Shown here one piece after another: positions 20,568 through 33,329 of a DNA stretch of 64,000 nucleotides (its first letter is position 1; every line of letters begins with the position of its first letter). Made by a program: the position numbers and the translations under genes. The notes under the pieces were generated by a model. That model saw only the letters and a list, made by a program, of their open reading frames with translations, was not told the origin of the DNA and did no database searches. The stretch lies in contig CM050001.1 in the NCBI GenBank assembly GCA_016630955.3, forward strand, positions 744,001 through 808,000, given 5' to 3'. This DNA is from Didymella arachidicola. Lineage: Eukaryota > Ascomycota > Dothideomycetes > Pleosporales > Didymellaceae.

Positions 20568-22430
20568 ACATGTTGAGGACTGAACAGAAGCTAGGCAGCT
20601 TCAATGACTGATGTTGGTCAGTAAAAGCAATAGATACCACGATTAGACGAATCAACCGAGTGCGAAGACACATACACCGACTTCGAAAGGAGATGGTGGG
20701 GAGTGCGAAGAATGGAGCAAGCGTGAATCGGACCTCCGGTGGCATTTAGCTTTTCTTGCAAGGGCCTCGTTCGTCAAAAGGGATCTTGAGTGCAAGCACT
20801 TGAAAGTTGGCAGCATTCTAACACTGAACAGTTGCACTGACTTATGCCTCGTCGAGAGAATCGGGAAGGCGCTAGTGCAGGGACGTAGAGTTGTAGGGAA
20901 GTTACAGTAGCGACGAGCGAAAGAGCCCACCGAGCGAGACAATAATCAGCACACCAGTGTCGAGCGAACCTTCCACTGCAGTTCCATGCGTACAGCCTCG
21001 CAACACTCACTTTCTAGCAAGCATACAAGCTCTATATTTTGCATTACCGATCTAGCAAAATGACTTTTGCGTCGCGACTCTCAATGGCAACAGCCTCCAT
21101 CAGTATATTTGAACTTATACGCAGACAAGACAAAGGTTTCTAAAGCAGCAATTTCCTCTTTTCTGGTCAGACAACTGACGACATCTGATTATACAGTGTC
21201 ATTCAAAAGCCGTATGCTCGACCACCTCACACCGAAACTACGCTCCATGCCACACGCTTACGCTGTATGTTTCTGATCCAACGACTCTTGTCTCACTACC
21301 GCTATACCCTTATAGAGGGTTCTGATCGAACAACATGCCTTTCACCAGAATGCCAGCATTTGCTAAGTTAGCCTTTCTGGAATTATCAACTGCCACACCT
21401 GCCTCCCAGTAGATTATCTGAATTCTCGGCGACGTTCACCCTCAGCCACCGTCAGCCATGGCCAAGTGTATGTAAGACAGCGAACTAGAGGGCTCCCGTC
21501 GGCACCGCTGCCGCGACTAGAAGAAGGTTCAAGTGATGGAGAAGACGCATGTCACTCTCAGTGCCTCACTCAACATTCTCTATGGTCTGAATCGAAGGTA
21601 GATCACACCATCGTCATCACCGCGACTGCACCAAAGCCATCATATTCAGCCTTTCTCCCCTGGTTGTGTCAACATCCAAGTACACCTAAGTTTCAACACC
21701 AAGGCTGCCACTGCTCTTATTGTTCAAAGGGTCTTCAGTAGCAACGAATGAAGCGAGTACAGTGAGAGCTAGCTCTCGAACATGGCGGTTTAGTTCAGCC
21801 AGATAGTATCAACAAAGTCTGAGGCGCCAATGAAATTGATTGAAAGCCCCGAGAGGGGTTCCAGTGCTAATCAGAGGAAAGCGGGACGAGAAGGTTGCCT
21901 GCAAGTCCACGTCAACGATGAAGCGTCTATGCCGGAGTTCGATGATGATAGCAGCGGTGTTGAGTTAACGAGCCTGACAGGATACGAAGCCATCGATTTC
22001 CCCGACGCTCACGGATGTCATTAGTGAATGCCGTGGTCGAAATGCTGACTTAGCTTGAGGCTGGTGGACATTCTAACCGAGACGTCACCTCAATCAGCCC
22101 CACACTTCCTCAGTAGTCCACCTTTCCTCCGGCCTTTTCTGACAGCAGTTGACATCGTACCGACCACACTTTAGGGCGCCAGTCGGCCAAGGCATGTAAC
22201 TGTCTCGACTCCGCACTCCTTCCTCTTTGATGGCTCGCTCGAACGGCCAGGCGGGGCTGGTGCATAGCCTCCCGTTGTCCCGCGGGGTACTGCTGGACCT
22301 CTAAAATGACCATGCTGGACGTCTCGCAGAACTCCCAGCTTTTCTTAATCTATATAGGCGCTCAGTCTCTCGCAATTCTATCACTCTACTGGTAAACTTG
22401 AGCACTAGACCTTTCGTCCGACACCAAAAC
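20568..22430. other. Intergenic, no supported gene
   Basis: About 1.86 kb. Frames are all under 100 codons and show no domain. The last 150 bp, containing TATATAGGCGCTCAG near 22350, look like the promoter of the OsmC gene. Confidence 0.4.
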
Positions 22431-23039
22431 ATGTCCGCCGCCCAAGCCCTCCGCGGAAAGCAAGCTCCCATCAAAGACGGCTACCGAAAAGACCCTTCTT
22501 CCGCAGTCGTGACACTCAAATCTACCGGTTCTCTCGACGACTCCTCCATCACATGCAGGCTCTCCACCGGCGTCGCAATCAAAGAAGCATCCCGAGTCGC
22601 CGGCCTACACCCCAAGGCGGGAGGCGACGATTTCGCGATCTCGGGCAAACTATGCTCTGGTGACATGCTGCTCGACGCCCTGGTCGCATGCTCAGGCGTC
22701 ACACTCAAAGCCGTTGCCACTGCTCTCGGCCTTCCCGTTCAATCTGGTACTGTGACTGCCGAGGGCGATCTGGACTTCAAAGGGACAATGGGTGTGGACC
22801 GGAATGCGCCCGTGGGCATTACGGATATACGGCTGCAGTTTAGTGTGACATTTGGGACGAAGGAGGATGGAAGCGAAGTGAATGAGGATGATTTGAAGAA
22901 ACTGGGGAAGCTGACGGAGAGGTATTGTGTTGTGCTGCAGACGCTGGTCAAGAAGCCGAGCCTTGGGGTTGTTATGGTTGGGAGCGGGAAGCAGGAGGAT
23001 GGGGCTCAGAGAGAGATTGTGCATAGGAGCAAATACTAG
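22431..23039 (+). CDS. OsmC/Ohr-family protein
   Basis: An intronless frame of 202 residues. The family contains peroxiredoxin-like thiol enzymes that reduce organic hydroperoxides. The usual pattern is visible: a central helix with ISGKLCSGDMLLDALVACSGVTL carrying cysteines around residues 79 and 91, then strands with TVTAEGDLDFKGTMG and a second helix LTERYCVVLQTL with a later Cys. ACSGVTL is where the second catalytic cysteine of OsmC proteins sits. The in-frame TTG upstream (22398) is rejected in favour of the ATG at 22431, which has a good AAAC context. There is a TATATAG element about 80 bp upstream. The exact substrate is unknown. Confidence 0.85.
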   Translation: MSAAQALRGKQAPIKDGYRKDPSSAVVTLKSTGSLDDSSITCRLSTGVAIKEASRVAGLHPKAGGDDFAISGKLCSGDMLLDALVACSGVTLKAVATALGLPVQSGTVTAEGDLDFKGTMGVDRNAPVGITDIRLQFSVTFGTKEDGSEVNEDDLKKLGKLTERYCVVLQTLVKKPSLGVVMVGSGKQEDGAQREIVHRSKY

Positions 23040-24582
23040 GGTATTCCGAGGTGTCGTTACTTGAGTAATGGATGTATGGAAGTTGGTCATGACGATGGGC
23101 TACTTTGATGATTCCGTCTGCCAAACCTCCATCCCACAATCAAGAGAAAGCACTGTTCTGATTGTTGTTCACTTTTGGACGCTGTGGAATGCTTCCAAAC
23201 AGCTATGAAGTCCCCCAACCCTGTTTGGCCACAATTACTTACACCAAGTCAATAGTCGCAAGGCGTGCCCATCGAACCAGCCTTCCACAATCGCACGCAA
23301 GTCGCCATCGTGGTGTTTCGAGATTCTTATCTCAGCCCCAGCATCAACGTTCTGGATTACATGCCCATCCTGACTCTATGCGATACATCTGTATTACACT
23401 TGTCCGAAGTCTGCGGGCCCTGCACGCATAGATCACTCCTTCAACAATCAGAGATCAGTCATCGCATGACCTATAGAGATAGTATATATGTACAATGGTA
23501 GGTAATAAGCACGCGACATTCACTAAGAACATGTCCTCGACGCAAAATCTGTCGTTGCTTACCATAATCCGAGCAACACAAAGAACTCCACTCCAGGACA
23601 GGACTTCAGCTCCTTGATGTACATATTCAAGTCCCAAGTGACGAGATCAAACGACGCTTTCTGCCACAATTTGTCTCGTATATGTGTTTGCGTGATACCG
23701 AAAACATACCTCGGAGTGGTACAATTATGGCCGGACCCGAAATTCCTTGGATGAGCGACAGCCTCGACACATAAATCATGGTTTGACTAATATCTGTAAG
23801 AGATGAGCGACCCGAGATAATATAGGATACGGGTTACTATTGTAAACCTTGAAGAAGGTGGCAAAGCTAAAATCGGGGCGGTGGTCGAGATTCGCTATAG
23901 TGTGAACTTCCTCCTGACTTGGGCGCATAAGGATTGAGTGTTGGATGTAAGGCAATAAAGTGAGGGAGCGAGGTGAATGTTAAAAATATCGACTCGATTA
24001 TTCCTAATCTACCTTTGCATGTTTCTCCAGCATGCTTTGGCCGCCTCCATCTCCGGATTAGCACGGGTCAGTGTAGAGCAATGTGATGAAGTGCCGTTGT
24101 GCATACGTAGTTACCATGAGCTGCTAGATCATTGGGTACAGTTGACTCTAGCAGCCATACTTTGATCGAGGAGCTCGTCAGGCTGCACAGCTCAAGCATG
24201 ATCGCAGTTCTTTTGACGGGATTACTTCATAGTGATCTAATGTACCAGATACATCGTGCGGTAGCTGATCAAGCGTACTGTGAGCGGTGGGCATATGCAC
24301 CTCGCAGCATTCCCAACAATCCTCTATTTTAAATTCCGTATCACCCAACACGAGCGAACCTCGCATTCATTTAGCTTCTTTCCTTGCCGACTTCTCAATG
24401 CTCAGGGCAGTGTGGAACAGCATAGAACTGCTAATTACATTTGCCTGCACACTTCACAAATCATTTGCACTTGAAATGTCGCTCACCCCTCAACTCAACC
24501 CATGCGGTCAGGTCGTTCTGTCAGGATTCCATCAGGTCTGTCTCGCTTAACCCCGTCGAGCTCACTCAATATCGACAATCTG

Positions 24583-24605
24583 TCTGAACGGCTGAACGGC
24601 TGAAC
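24583..24605. repeat. Short tandem repeat, CTGAACGG unit
   Basis: About three copies of CTGAACGG in a row inside the gene desert. Confidence 0.7.
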
Positions 24606-27600
24606 AGCGGCTTGAGCACAGTGACAGCGCGTATCGCCGGAAGCCATGGATACGAGCGATCAACACAAGAGCTCCCAGAGCTGTGATTGGATGATGTTCA
24701 TAACCTTGATAGGCAAAGGCTGGGGTCGCGTGGGACCTGGTGGAATTTGGAGAAGTCCGATGATGGGGTTTGGGGTGCCCAAGCGGTTGTGCCTGGCTGC
24801 GTAAGCTGCGTTGGCGCTGGACCAGTGGCAAAGAGGGAGGCCGCGTGAGTCGGTACTGGATGGTTTGGTTTGTCAGCGCATGAGCTTCATGTTGACGCAT
24901 CGTTGGGGAATGGTGGAAGAGCTGAGGACAAGATCATCGACGTGACTTCAAGATGAAATTGTGTTTACGCATCGCTGGAGCTAGAACATGCAGGCTGCAG
25001 GGGTACGAAGGTTTGCAGCTGCTGCTCGGGCTCATGAGTCCAGCCTCAGCGGTGAAAGAGATGGTATCAGCAGAGGTGTTTAGAGCGAAAGCAAGTTCGC
25101 GAAGGGCTGCTCGAGTGCACGAAAGATCAGCATCACGTGTGGTGTGATGGACAGTTCACACTGCGGATCTCTACAAATCACCTGCATGAACGAGTTCGCT
25201 GATCCCAATCAGAAAGCAGACCTTCCAAATGCGTAACGGGAAGATGTGCACTTGTCATCAAATGCAAGGACAGTTTTGATGCAGCAAGGTTTCGGGCATA
25301 TGCATGCGATGCAAGAAAGGTCCAATGAAGCCACGCGAAGTCCTTCAGGATGATGGTGATGGTGATGGTGCTGCACCAGTCAATATCCGTTGGTTCAGAC
25401 TCCGATTTTTAGGTGCAGCTTTCTTCTCTAGCTTCAGGGTCGCATACACATTGTGCATTGGTCACAGAAGAGGACTAATTAGGTGGGCTGCGCTTCTAGA
25501 TCGGCCGTGCCTGTTCTAACAATTCGCGGTGGACAAACCACCGACTATACAAGTCCCCGAGCGACGGGTTCATATAGGCGGAAGGTTTGCTGCTTGAAGA
25601 CCGGTGGTTTCATCAGTTCGCACGTGTTGAGACAGTTGTGACACTTGGTAACGTGCCCCCCCGCTGTAGCACCTGCTGTGAGGTTTGGCACTTGCATGAC
25701 AAGAAACGGGAAATGACAGACCCATCTGTCATCGGCGTTTGAAAGCCCCTGCTGAACATTGAATTAGTCTAGGGTGCGACGGAAGTTGCTCGCTCTCGCT
25801 GAGGAATAATAGACTTGAGCGCGTGATGGGCTGGCCTCGTTCTGCATGATCAGATCAAGCCACTAAGTAGGCATCTTGGTGAACTCCTTTAGCGAAATCG
25901 CTCGCAATGAAAGCTCCCGACCGACCATGCGCCCGAGATGCGCCCGAGGAGCGATCAGGCTGCCGCTTCTCATCCGCCAAGTTGATGATTTACATCTTTC
26001 GTGATTGAACGATACACTTGAGGCTGCAAATCGTGGTCGTACTCAACGTTCTCAAAAGCGGCTGAACGCTTCCGCGCGCCTGCCGATGACGTGTGCGCTC
26101 GGTACCAACGCAATTGATTTTCATCTCCGACTGTAAGAACAATAACGCCACAACGCAGATCTGGAGATGAGCGTTCGAAGATGCGCTCGAATCCGTCCGT
26201 CAAACACGTCAGACACGGAGGACGTCCAATTTGCGCTGATCCTTGCACTGCCTCCACCGACTGAGAGTTATAGGACCGTTCCGCGGGGACCAGGGCATTG
26301 TACGGGTGCGTCTCCTCCGATAGGATTTGTATAAAACGTGTCAGTCCGTTCGTGTCTGACCCACCACTAGATTCCGCGATGTGGCACGACAACAGCAAAT
26401 TTAACACTGAAATTGACAAATTCTGAGGTCGAAAGATGGATTCGTTACGAGTCATGTGGTCGCAAGATCGCCAAATCGATCTGCACAAATCGCGGTGTAA
26501 AGGCAGGATGAACCGACTTCGGCCTAATAGGTCTCGCTCGCGCAAAGGGTCTGTAGCGGCTTCCGCTAACCACCCGCACGAGCTTCCTTAGCCACCTTGA
26601 GCAACGCCGAGCGAACGTCCACTCAGATGAAGCAAGTGTCAAATTGAGTCGCTAAGCATGACGGGGACCAGGAGAAAGCACCGATTCGCAGCTTAAGCCA
26701 CTCAATAGTGGTTCTGAAGTTCGACAGGAACGGGTTCCCTTAGCCCCAGATCTTGGCACGTGTAAGGTGGATTTGGTCGCTGGGCAGAAGTAATGCAAAC
26801 CGAACCGAGCCCACGGTGATGACATTGTGGGGACCGCGATGCAAGCAGTGCTCAACTGACGATCGTATGTTGAAGAGTTTCTGTATGTGTTCGCAGCGAG
26901 AGTTCGCATCTGTGCCGCATCGAAATCTAGTCATTTTCGTACATCGTTTGTCCCAGTGGAGCGGCAGCTGCGTCTCGAACGCCAATTTAGTTTCGTACTC
27001 GGGGTTGGCGTGCTCTCTGGACAAGCGCTCGTAAATTGAAGGAAGTTCATATCAATAGGGTGTGCTATTCTTGGGACCTCCCGCGAGGGAAACGTGATTG
27101 ACATGCAACTAGCAACAAGAGTGTGTTTCAGGTTGGGCGGGAGTTGCCTTCGATAGTCTTGTCGTTTCCGTTTGATTTCCTAGTGCAAAGAGGATTGACG
27201 AATTCATTTTGGACAGTCAGTTACGTCGTAATGTTGTGAGAGGTTTATACAAGAGGGGCTCGAGGCAAGCAGCAAGATGTTTATCACACGCGGCAGGTGA
27301 TGACAACTGACAGCGCGGTGTGCGAGCTCAGCGTTGCATATGTAATGTGCACAGGTAGGTTTGAGGATGGCTGAAGTGACTCGCAAACTGTCGGCGTCAA
27401 GGAGGCAGCGCAACTGAGAGGCTCGGTATGGAATGAGCACGAGACCGACATGCTCATCGAGATAACGCAAGTACGAAATCGCATGCACGGTCCGAACGCA
27501 GCATGTAAAGAAGACAAGGAGGTGTTGAATGCTGCGGCAAAGCGTGCATACAAGCAATATGCGGACATGGGAGAGCCCGAGGTATTCCGTTATCGTGTTG

Positions 27601-28696
27601 GCCTGTGGCTCTTTGTGCAAGTCCACAACCACACCTTAGCCAGAATCGCAACAGACCGCATCTGAAGCAGGGGTATCTCAGCTCCTAGCATCGATGTCCA
27701 GGGTCTCTTTTCCAGGAACCGGGTATTCGTTGATGTTGTGAACATTGGAGTGCAAGACTGAGGGTCTTCGACTGGAGGGATAACGATGCCGTGCGTCAGC
27801 AAGAGTAATGATTCGCACAAAATCCTTGTCTTGTGTTACCTCTCCATCGGATGGAACGAATTTACTGGCGGCCTACATGCGGGCACATGTGTTGATCGTG
27901 ACCATTTCTTAAATGCGACAAACATAGACCGAACAGGTGCGGTCCATGTGCCGCTCCCTCGGCGAAACGCAAGCGGAGGCTCCAGACGGGTGTCACGAAT
28001 GTCACCCACGTTTGTTTTTCTGGTTTTCGTCGATGTCGCGGTCCAACATCATGTTTTCCCGACAAACACCGACCACTCTACCTGACTTGGTCGATTGTAC
28101 TACTTAGATCAGGACAGTGACCGTCATGATCGTTGCGCAGGGTGATTCTTCGTGTGGCAGGATCAATAGCATTTGGTTAATATGTAACTTGGGTAGGACT
28201 GTGCACCGGGACTGTGTGTGGGAACTGCCTCTGCGCTTAGCATCCGGTAGGTACAAGGCCTCCGGATCTTTACAAGCCCACTAGCGACAAGGCCGGCAGG
28301 CGCCAGGCCTGGCGCGGGGGTTTCTGAAAACGATAGTTTGAACCGAATCGCCCATATTTGAGAAGCCAGCTATGATGCAGCTGCAATGCCAGGTGAGGGC
28401 TGCACCCAGCACGATGGCGTTCGTGGCTTCCATCGTGTATGACAGCCCAGCTCTGTGACCGTGGGTCCGGTGTGGAATGGGCCGTGAGACGGGAGGCTGT
28501 GTCCTGTTCATGCAAGGTTTGATCACGACCGTGGAGCAAAGACGTGGAGACGTTGCCAGCGTGTCTCTCGTTCTGGAACTCACAACGCCTTACTCGCTGT
28601 TGAAAGCCGCGATGTCGAGCTTCCGGCGGCGGCATTGATGGCGGCGAGTAGCCGGATTGGATGGAAACGTGCCCTGAAGCTTATTGGGGCTAGTCG

Positions 28697-28724
28697 TGAC
28701 GCGATGGCGACGCGATGGCGACGC
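28697..28724. repeat. Short tandem repeat, GACGCGATG-like unit
   Basis: The 9-bp unit GACGCGATG/GCGACGCGATG is repeated about three times. Confidence 0.65.
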
Positions 28725-29349
28725 TACATGTACTGACAGCCCCTGGACCATGGTGTAAAAGGATTGGGGCTTGGCAGCACAGAGCAACAAACAGCGGGCG
28801 TCCGGCAAAACAAAGTGACGGACTGTCAGGCGGTCGACTGCTGCCTGTGCAACCATGTGGCGGTCCCCAGCGCTTCCGCATGGTCGCATCGTACCTTGTG
28901 CAAGGCCTAGTAGGAGCCGGTGAGCACGCAGCTGCCCGTCCAGGGAATCAATGAAAGCGTGGATCCGAGGAAGAGGTTTATCCTCGAGCCAGGATCCTGC
29001 GGCCGAACATGTTCGACAGCCGCAATTATCCCAGCTCCTGCAGGCGGAGCTTGCGCTGGCACACGAACCTGGAGCGGTCAAGACTCAAGACAGACGACGT
29101 GAAGGAAGGCCAGGGAAGGCCGGGTGCTCGGCTTGGCGGGCAGTTGATGAATGTTGATCGATCTCACGGAGCGCCGAAGAGCCAGATGCAGGTCCGGCTC
29201 GCCTGCCGGATCTGACAGAGAGAGCGGGAGCGGGCGGAGACTTGAGTCTCGCGCTTTGGCGACATGAAACGCAGCGAGCAGGCTGGGCGCTCGTCAAGGT
29301 TTCGTCGACTTGGACAGCTGCAGCGTTGCCCGAACGAAAGCTTGTTCAG

Positions 29350-29386
29350 CGGCAGGCCAAACAGGCCAAACAGGCCCAGCAGGCCT
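29350..29386. repeat. Short tandem repeat, CAGGCCAAA unit
   Basis: Four imperfect copies of CAGGCCAAA/CAGGCCCAG in a row. Confidence 0.7.
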
Positions 29387-29819
29387 AAACAACCTGAGGC
29401 CACGAAACCGCCTCGGCCCTGGAGTTGGACGTTGACCTCGGCGCTGCGTGGGCAAGCCGTGAGCAACGAAGGCAGTGTTTGGTGCAATGTTTGATCGGCC
29501 GGCTAGCGGAAAAGATCAGCGCGTCGGGAAGGCGCGCCCCTCGAACGAGGAAGGCGCGTGCATCCTTGCTGCCAATCACGGCGGCCCAGGCGTCGTTGCA
29601 CCTCCCGCAAACTGCAACCAGCGTCGTTAGACAGCTGTCAACCGCCCGCACCGAAAAAAGGGGCTTAACCCACCCGCGACCAGGTCGAGCGCTGCGATCG
29701 ATGCTGGCAGCTGGCCTGACATCATGGACCTGTCGTCGCCGTCGTCGTCGTAGCCTGCCTATTGACAGCGTCTTCCACACGTGTGCGTACTGGCCTCTTT
29801 GTCGAGGCTGACGTACGTA

Positions 29820-29858
29820 GCATCGTGTCCATCGTGTCCATCATGTCCATCATGACCA
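29820..29858. repeat. Short tandem repeat, CATCGTGTC unit
   Basis: About four copies of the 9-bp unit CATCGTGTC/CATCATGTC/CATCATGAC. Confidence 0.75.
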
Positions 29859-31799
29859 TTCCCCACCTCACCCATCCGACCAGCAGGCGCTGCTCCGGCG
29901 AGGAGAGAGACTTGGCTGTCTAATTCACTTGCAGTGGTTGTTTGAGACAGACTCGAACGCGAGTCAATCCAGCATCGACTGCAGGGGATTGCTGTCTGCG
30001 GCTCCCATCTGCGTTCGACGTTCAGGGCAAAGGGGAAGGACATCGCTGTCGATGATCACCCGTAATTAATTTCAGGTTGACGGCCGCAGATGAGCATGTC
30101 GTTGTCCCAGCTGCTGTTCCTGTATGTCCCTGTACCACAGTGAACGCCTCGTTTTCGTCTGAAAGCTCTCTGCTGCAGGAGTAGGACCATTTCACTTCAC
30201 GTCACGACAGCGTGCCTTCCGCTCCTGGCTGCTGGAAAACCTTCGTTGCACAACTGCACACGGTCGTCAGCCACCAGCCTGGTTTGGGCCTGCGGCAGCT
30301 GTCTACCGGGCATGGTGCCATCTGCTGGGGTCACAAAGGAGCCATCAGCATGGCTCCAGCGTGCACGACATGTCACTGCCTTGGATTGACCTCCGCTCTG
30401 GTCGAAGGTACGGTCGCAGACAGTGTCATTCACGTTGCGTCGGCCCTCCGAACCTGCGGAGAGCTCGTCGTGGCGCCCTGCTTCAATAGTCCCGCTCTCA
30501 TGCCTCTTCAGCAGTCATCATGGTACCGTGTAACCGGGTCCTGGCACAGCTGGAAATCACGGAGCATCGAGCATATCTCGATCAAGGTCGTTCTGATGGA
30601 AAGATGCACGAACTGCTCTCGTTTGGACGAGAGTGCATCCGGCCTGGGCTGCGCCCACGTTGAGTGAGGAATGCGGAGACTGCTCCCAGGGCAATTGCAC
30701 GCGAAGGAAGGCGAGGCTGCCAAGGTCGAACTTTGTTCTGCGGAAAGTTGGCAGCATGCAAGGCTTGAGACGATCGTTTGCAGGTCAGCCAGATCTTGGC
30801 TTCGCCGCTGTCGCTGTGATGGAACGTTGGCAGCTGGCTGCGGCGCCCATTGTGTGGGAGCGCAGATGAGGTAATCGACTAGGAACCACTCAAAGGCCCG
30901 CGACGAAATGGGCTGCGAACAGAAGCGGCCCCTGTCCGTTTCCATGTCGAGTCAGATGCAGCAAGATCTGCGTCGATGCGAGTCTGGCAAGTGGTGGAGA
31001 CAAGCGGCGACGCTCTAATGGCGCGCCCGGCGTAAGGCCTGCAGCAGATAGCGCGGCTTCACCACCGGCTCGTGCCTCGAGTTCTGCGGCGTAGTGGGAG
31101 GCCCTCTTGTTTCCTCTCCAGCCAAAGTCCGCGTTGTGCACGCTCGGAGAATATAGGCCAAACCTTAACTCGCACCTGTCAGAAGCGCAGACGTCGTGCT
31201 AGACGCGCCTGTCTGTCCTCCGCTGGCGCTTGCTAGCATTCCCCTGGCGCATTACCTGGTTGCAAGATCGCGCTGCATGGTTGAAGTACGGCCCGTTGCA
31301 GTCTTGCTTTGCCCAGAAACGCCTCCTTCGCCGTGGATCTGTTCTTAAACACCTTGCGCCCGTCATCACGAACCTGACCATTCCTGCGAACTGCTGCGTG
31401 CTTGCGCCAGCTAACCTTTTCCAACTCGGTTGCGACACCCTATCTGTATATTCAACCCCGATTGTACCTTCCTGTATCATATTTCGGGTTCAGACTTTGG
31501 GAACCATTTTCGAGACCAGCATATCTGCGATATAGCCCTGGTCGTGGCTGCCCTGACTTTGGCACCCTCGCTACCCAGACCCTTAACGTCACCACAAGAC
31601 TCTTCACACTTTGGTAAGTCAAATTCGATCATAATTCGTTGCTCTGTCAGTGTCTGTACCAAGCTATCTCGCCGTGGAGAATTTTGGTCGTCTGGAAGGG
31701 TGGTTCGTCTACCACGGTTCAACATTACACTCCGACATGATCTCACTGTTGGCAGACACTAACATCCAAGCAGCATATAAAGTTGCAGCTGCGTAAATC

Positions 31800-33329
31800 A
31801 TGGAGTATCTCACGCTTCACGATATCCCGCAGCGCCATTGCAACCCCGTACACTCACACAGAATGGCTTCTCAGTCAAGTGAAAGACCGGCGGCACACAT
31901 GGCAGCGGTATGTGATATATTCTCTTTTAATTCCACCCTCGACCCCGAAAAAAGGCCCTTGTTCCTTCCTCCCCACTCCCCTCGTAGAAGCGAGCTCTTT
32001 GCGCGAGTCTCCGCCAGCAGGAAGAAAGCTCCACAGCAACACCTTCCCTTGAGAGAGATCACGCTTCCCAAATTGTCTCCCACCTCCCCTTCCACTCAAT
32101 CACCCCCATACCGATCCCGTCCTCTCTCCTTCCTCAATGGCACCATGGGACTCCACCGCCTGCCCGATCACCCTCCCAACAAGGCTTGCACACTTGCCGA
32201 TTGGAATGAATACCAAGACTGGTGCAGTACTAAGACGGCATCACAGGCCCATCTCCAGCGCAGTTCACCACCGCTACAGCCTGGCGAGCAAAATTTCCCA
32301 GGGAAGCTTCCTTCATTTGATGAGGTTAGTACGGTTCGACAGCTGACACTTCATCATGCTAACCCCTGCAGTTCGTCCAAACAACAATTGAAAGGACCCC
32401 TCCACACACACCGTCACGGAGGAATGAGTCCACTGAGAGCTCCCCACATGTACGCCCTCAATTTGATGATGTAGCCTGGACAGACAGCAAGCGTAGGCGT
32501 GTCGACACATTGGGCGACATCTACGCTCGTCAATCGAATGCTTCAGAGTACCCACCCGCAGATCGTCGCATGAGCTCTGCTATTGACCCTGCTCTGTACC
32601 CTGCGGACTCGACTCGCTCTAGACAACATTCGGCAGGCCCCAGCCATCACCGCCCAAGCTTGCCGTACCCCCCTTCTACGTCAGTACCTCAGCACGCCCG
32701 CCACCAGTCTCAACCTGTCACACAAAGCCATGCTCTTTACCAGCAGCCTCCTATCCCAGCACCCAGGATGGTCGTTCAGGGCTCATATGCGCAGCCGGCC
32801 CCTCCGCCGCCAGGCATGATGTACGAACGTAGAGAGAGCTACTACCAAGATCCCCGGATGCAGCAGCACTCTTATCCATACGACGACCGACGCGAATCAG
32901 TGTACTATGCCAACCATCCTTACGGTGCTCAAGCTCCTGTGGGTTACGAGCAAGGCTACTACGACGTACGATTTCAGCAACATGTTGGCGTAGACCACAA
33001 CGCGTTCAACCGCAAGCGAAGGGGAAATCTTCCCAAGGAAGCCACCAACATCCTGAAAGACTGGTTCGCAGCGAACCGGGCGTCCCCTTACCCCACTGAG
33101 GACCAAAAAATGGAGCTGTGCACACGGACACAATTGTCACTCAATCAGGTAAGTCCCCCCTTCATCGCTCTGAGCCCTACATCTGCCACCCAAACACGGT
33201 GAACTTAAGTTCAGTTGCTGTCACAACATACTGACGGCGCCACAGGTCAGCAATTGGTTCATCAACGCACGGCGTCGCGCCCCTCAGAAGGAGCAAAGAG
33301 AGCGCGAAAATGCCAACGCCGAGCATTAA
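31800..33329 (+). CDS. TALE-class homeodomain transcription factor
   Basis: Exons are 31800-32324, 32372-33148 and 33246-33329, giving 461 residues; introns are GT..AG and the first has GCTAAC before its acceptor. The homeodomain is at about residues 388-447 and is split by the last intron, just before the recognition helix. Its hallmarks are KRRGNLPKEATNILKDWF, the three-residue loop insertion ending PYP (SPYPTEDQK), and the DNA-contact helix VSNWFINARRRAPQK. The rest is Pro/Ser/His/Tyr-rich and disordered, with a basic patch DSKRRRVDTLGD. Such proteins bind DNA in the nucleus and often control conidiation or fruiting. The first ATG is 31800; an in-frame ATG at 31863 (MASQSSERP) is the other possible start. 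Several small upstream frames lie in the 400 bp before it. Confidence 0.9.

Larger units (their letters stand above)
23040..31799. other. 8.8-kb gene desert upstream of the homeobox gene
   Basis: No frame here shows a recognisable domain, motif pattern or spliced gene on either strand. The longest (25970-26545 minus, 191 codons) looks like chance. The part from about 28.2 to 31.2 kb is visibly G+C-richer than the flanks and holds several short 7-9-bp tandem repeats. Long empty upstream regions are common before fungal developmental regulators, so a large control region, a long 5' UTR or non-coding transcripts are all possible. Confidence 0.55.

Noticed and set aside
25970..26545. 191-codon minus-strand frame in the gene desert
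   Set aside because: No recognisable domain or codon pattern; one such frame is expected by chance in 9 kb of mid-G+C DNA.
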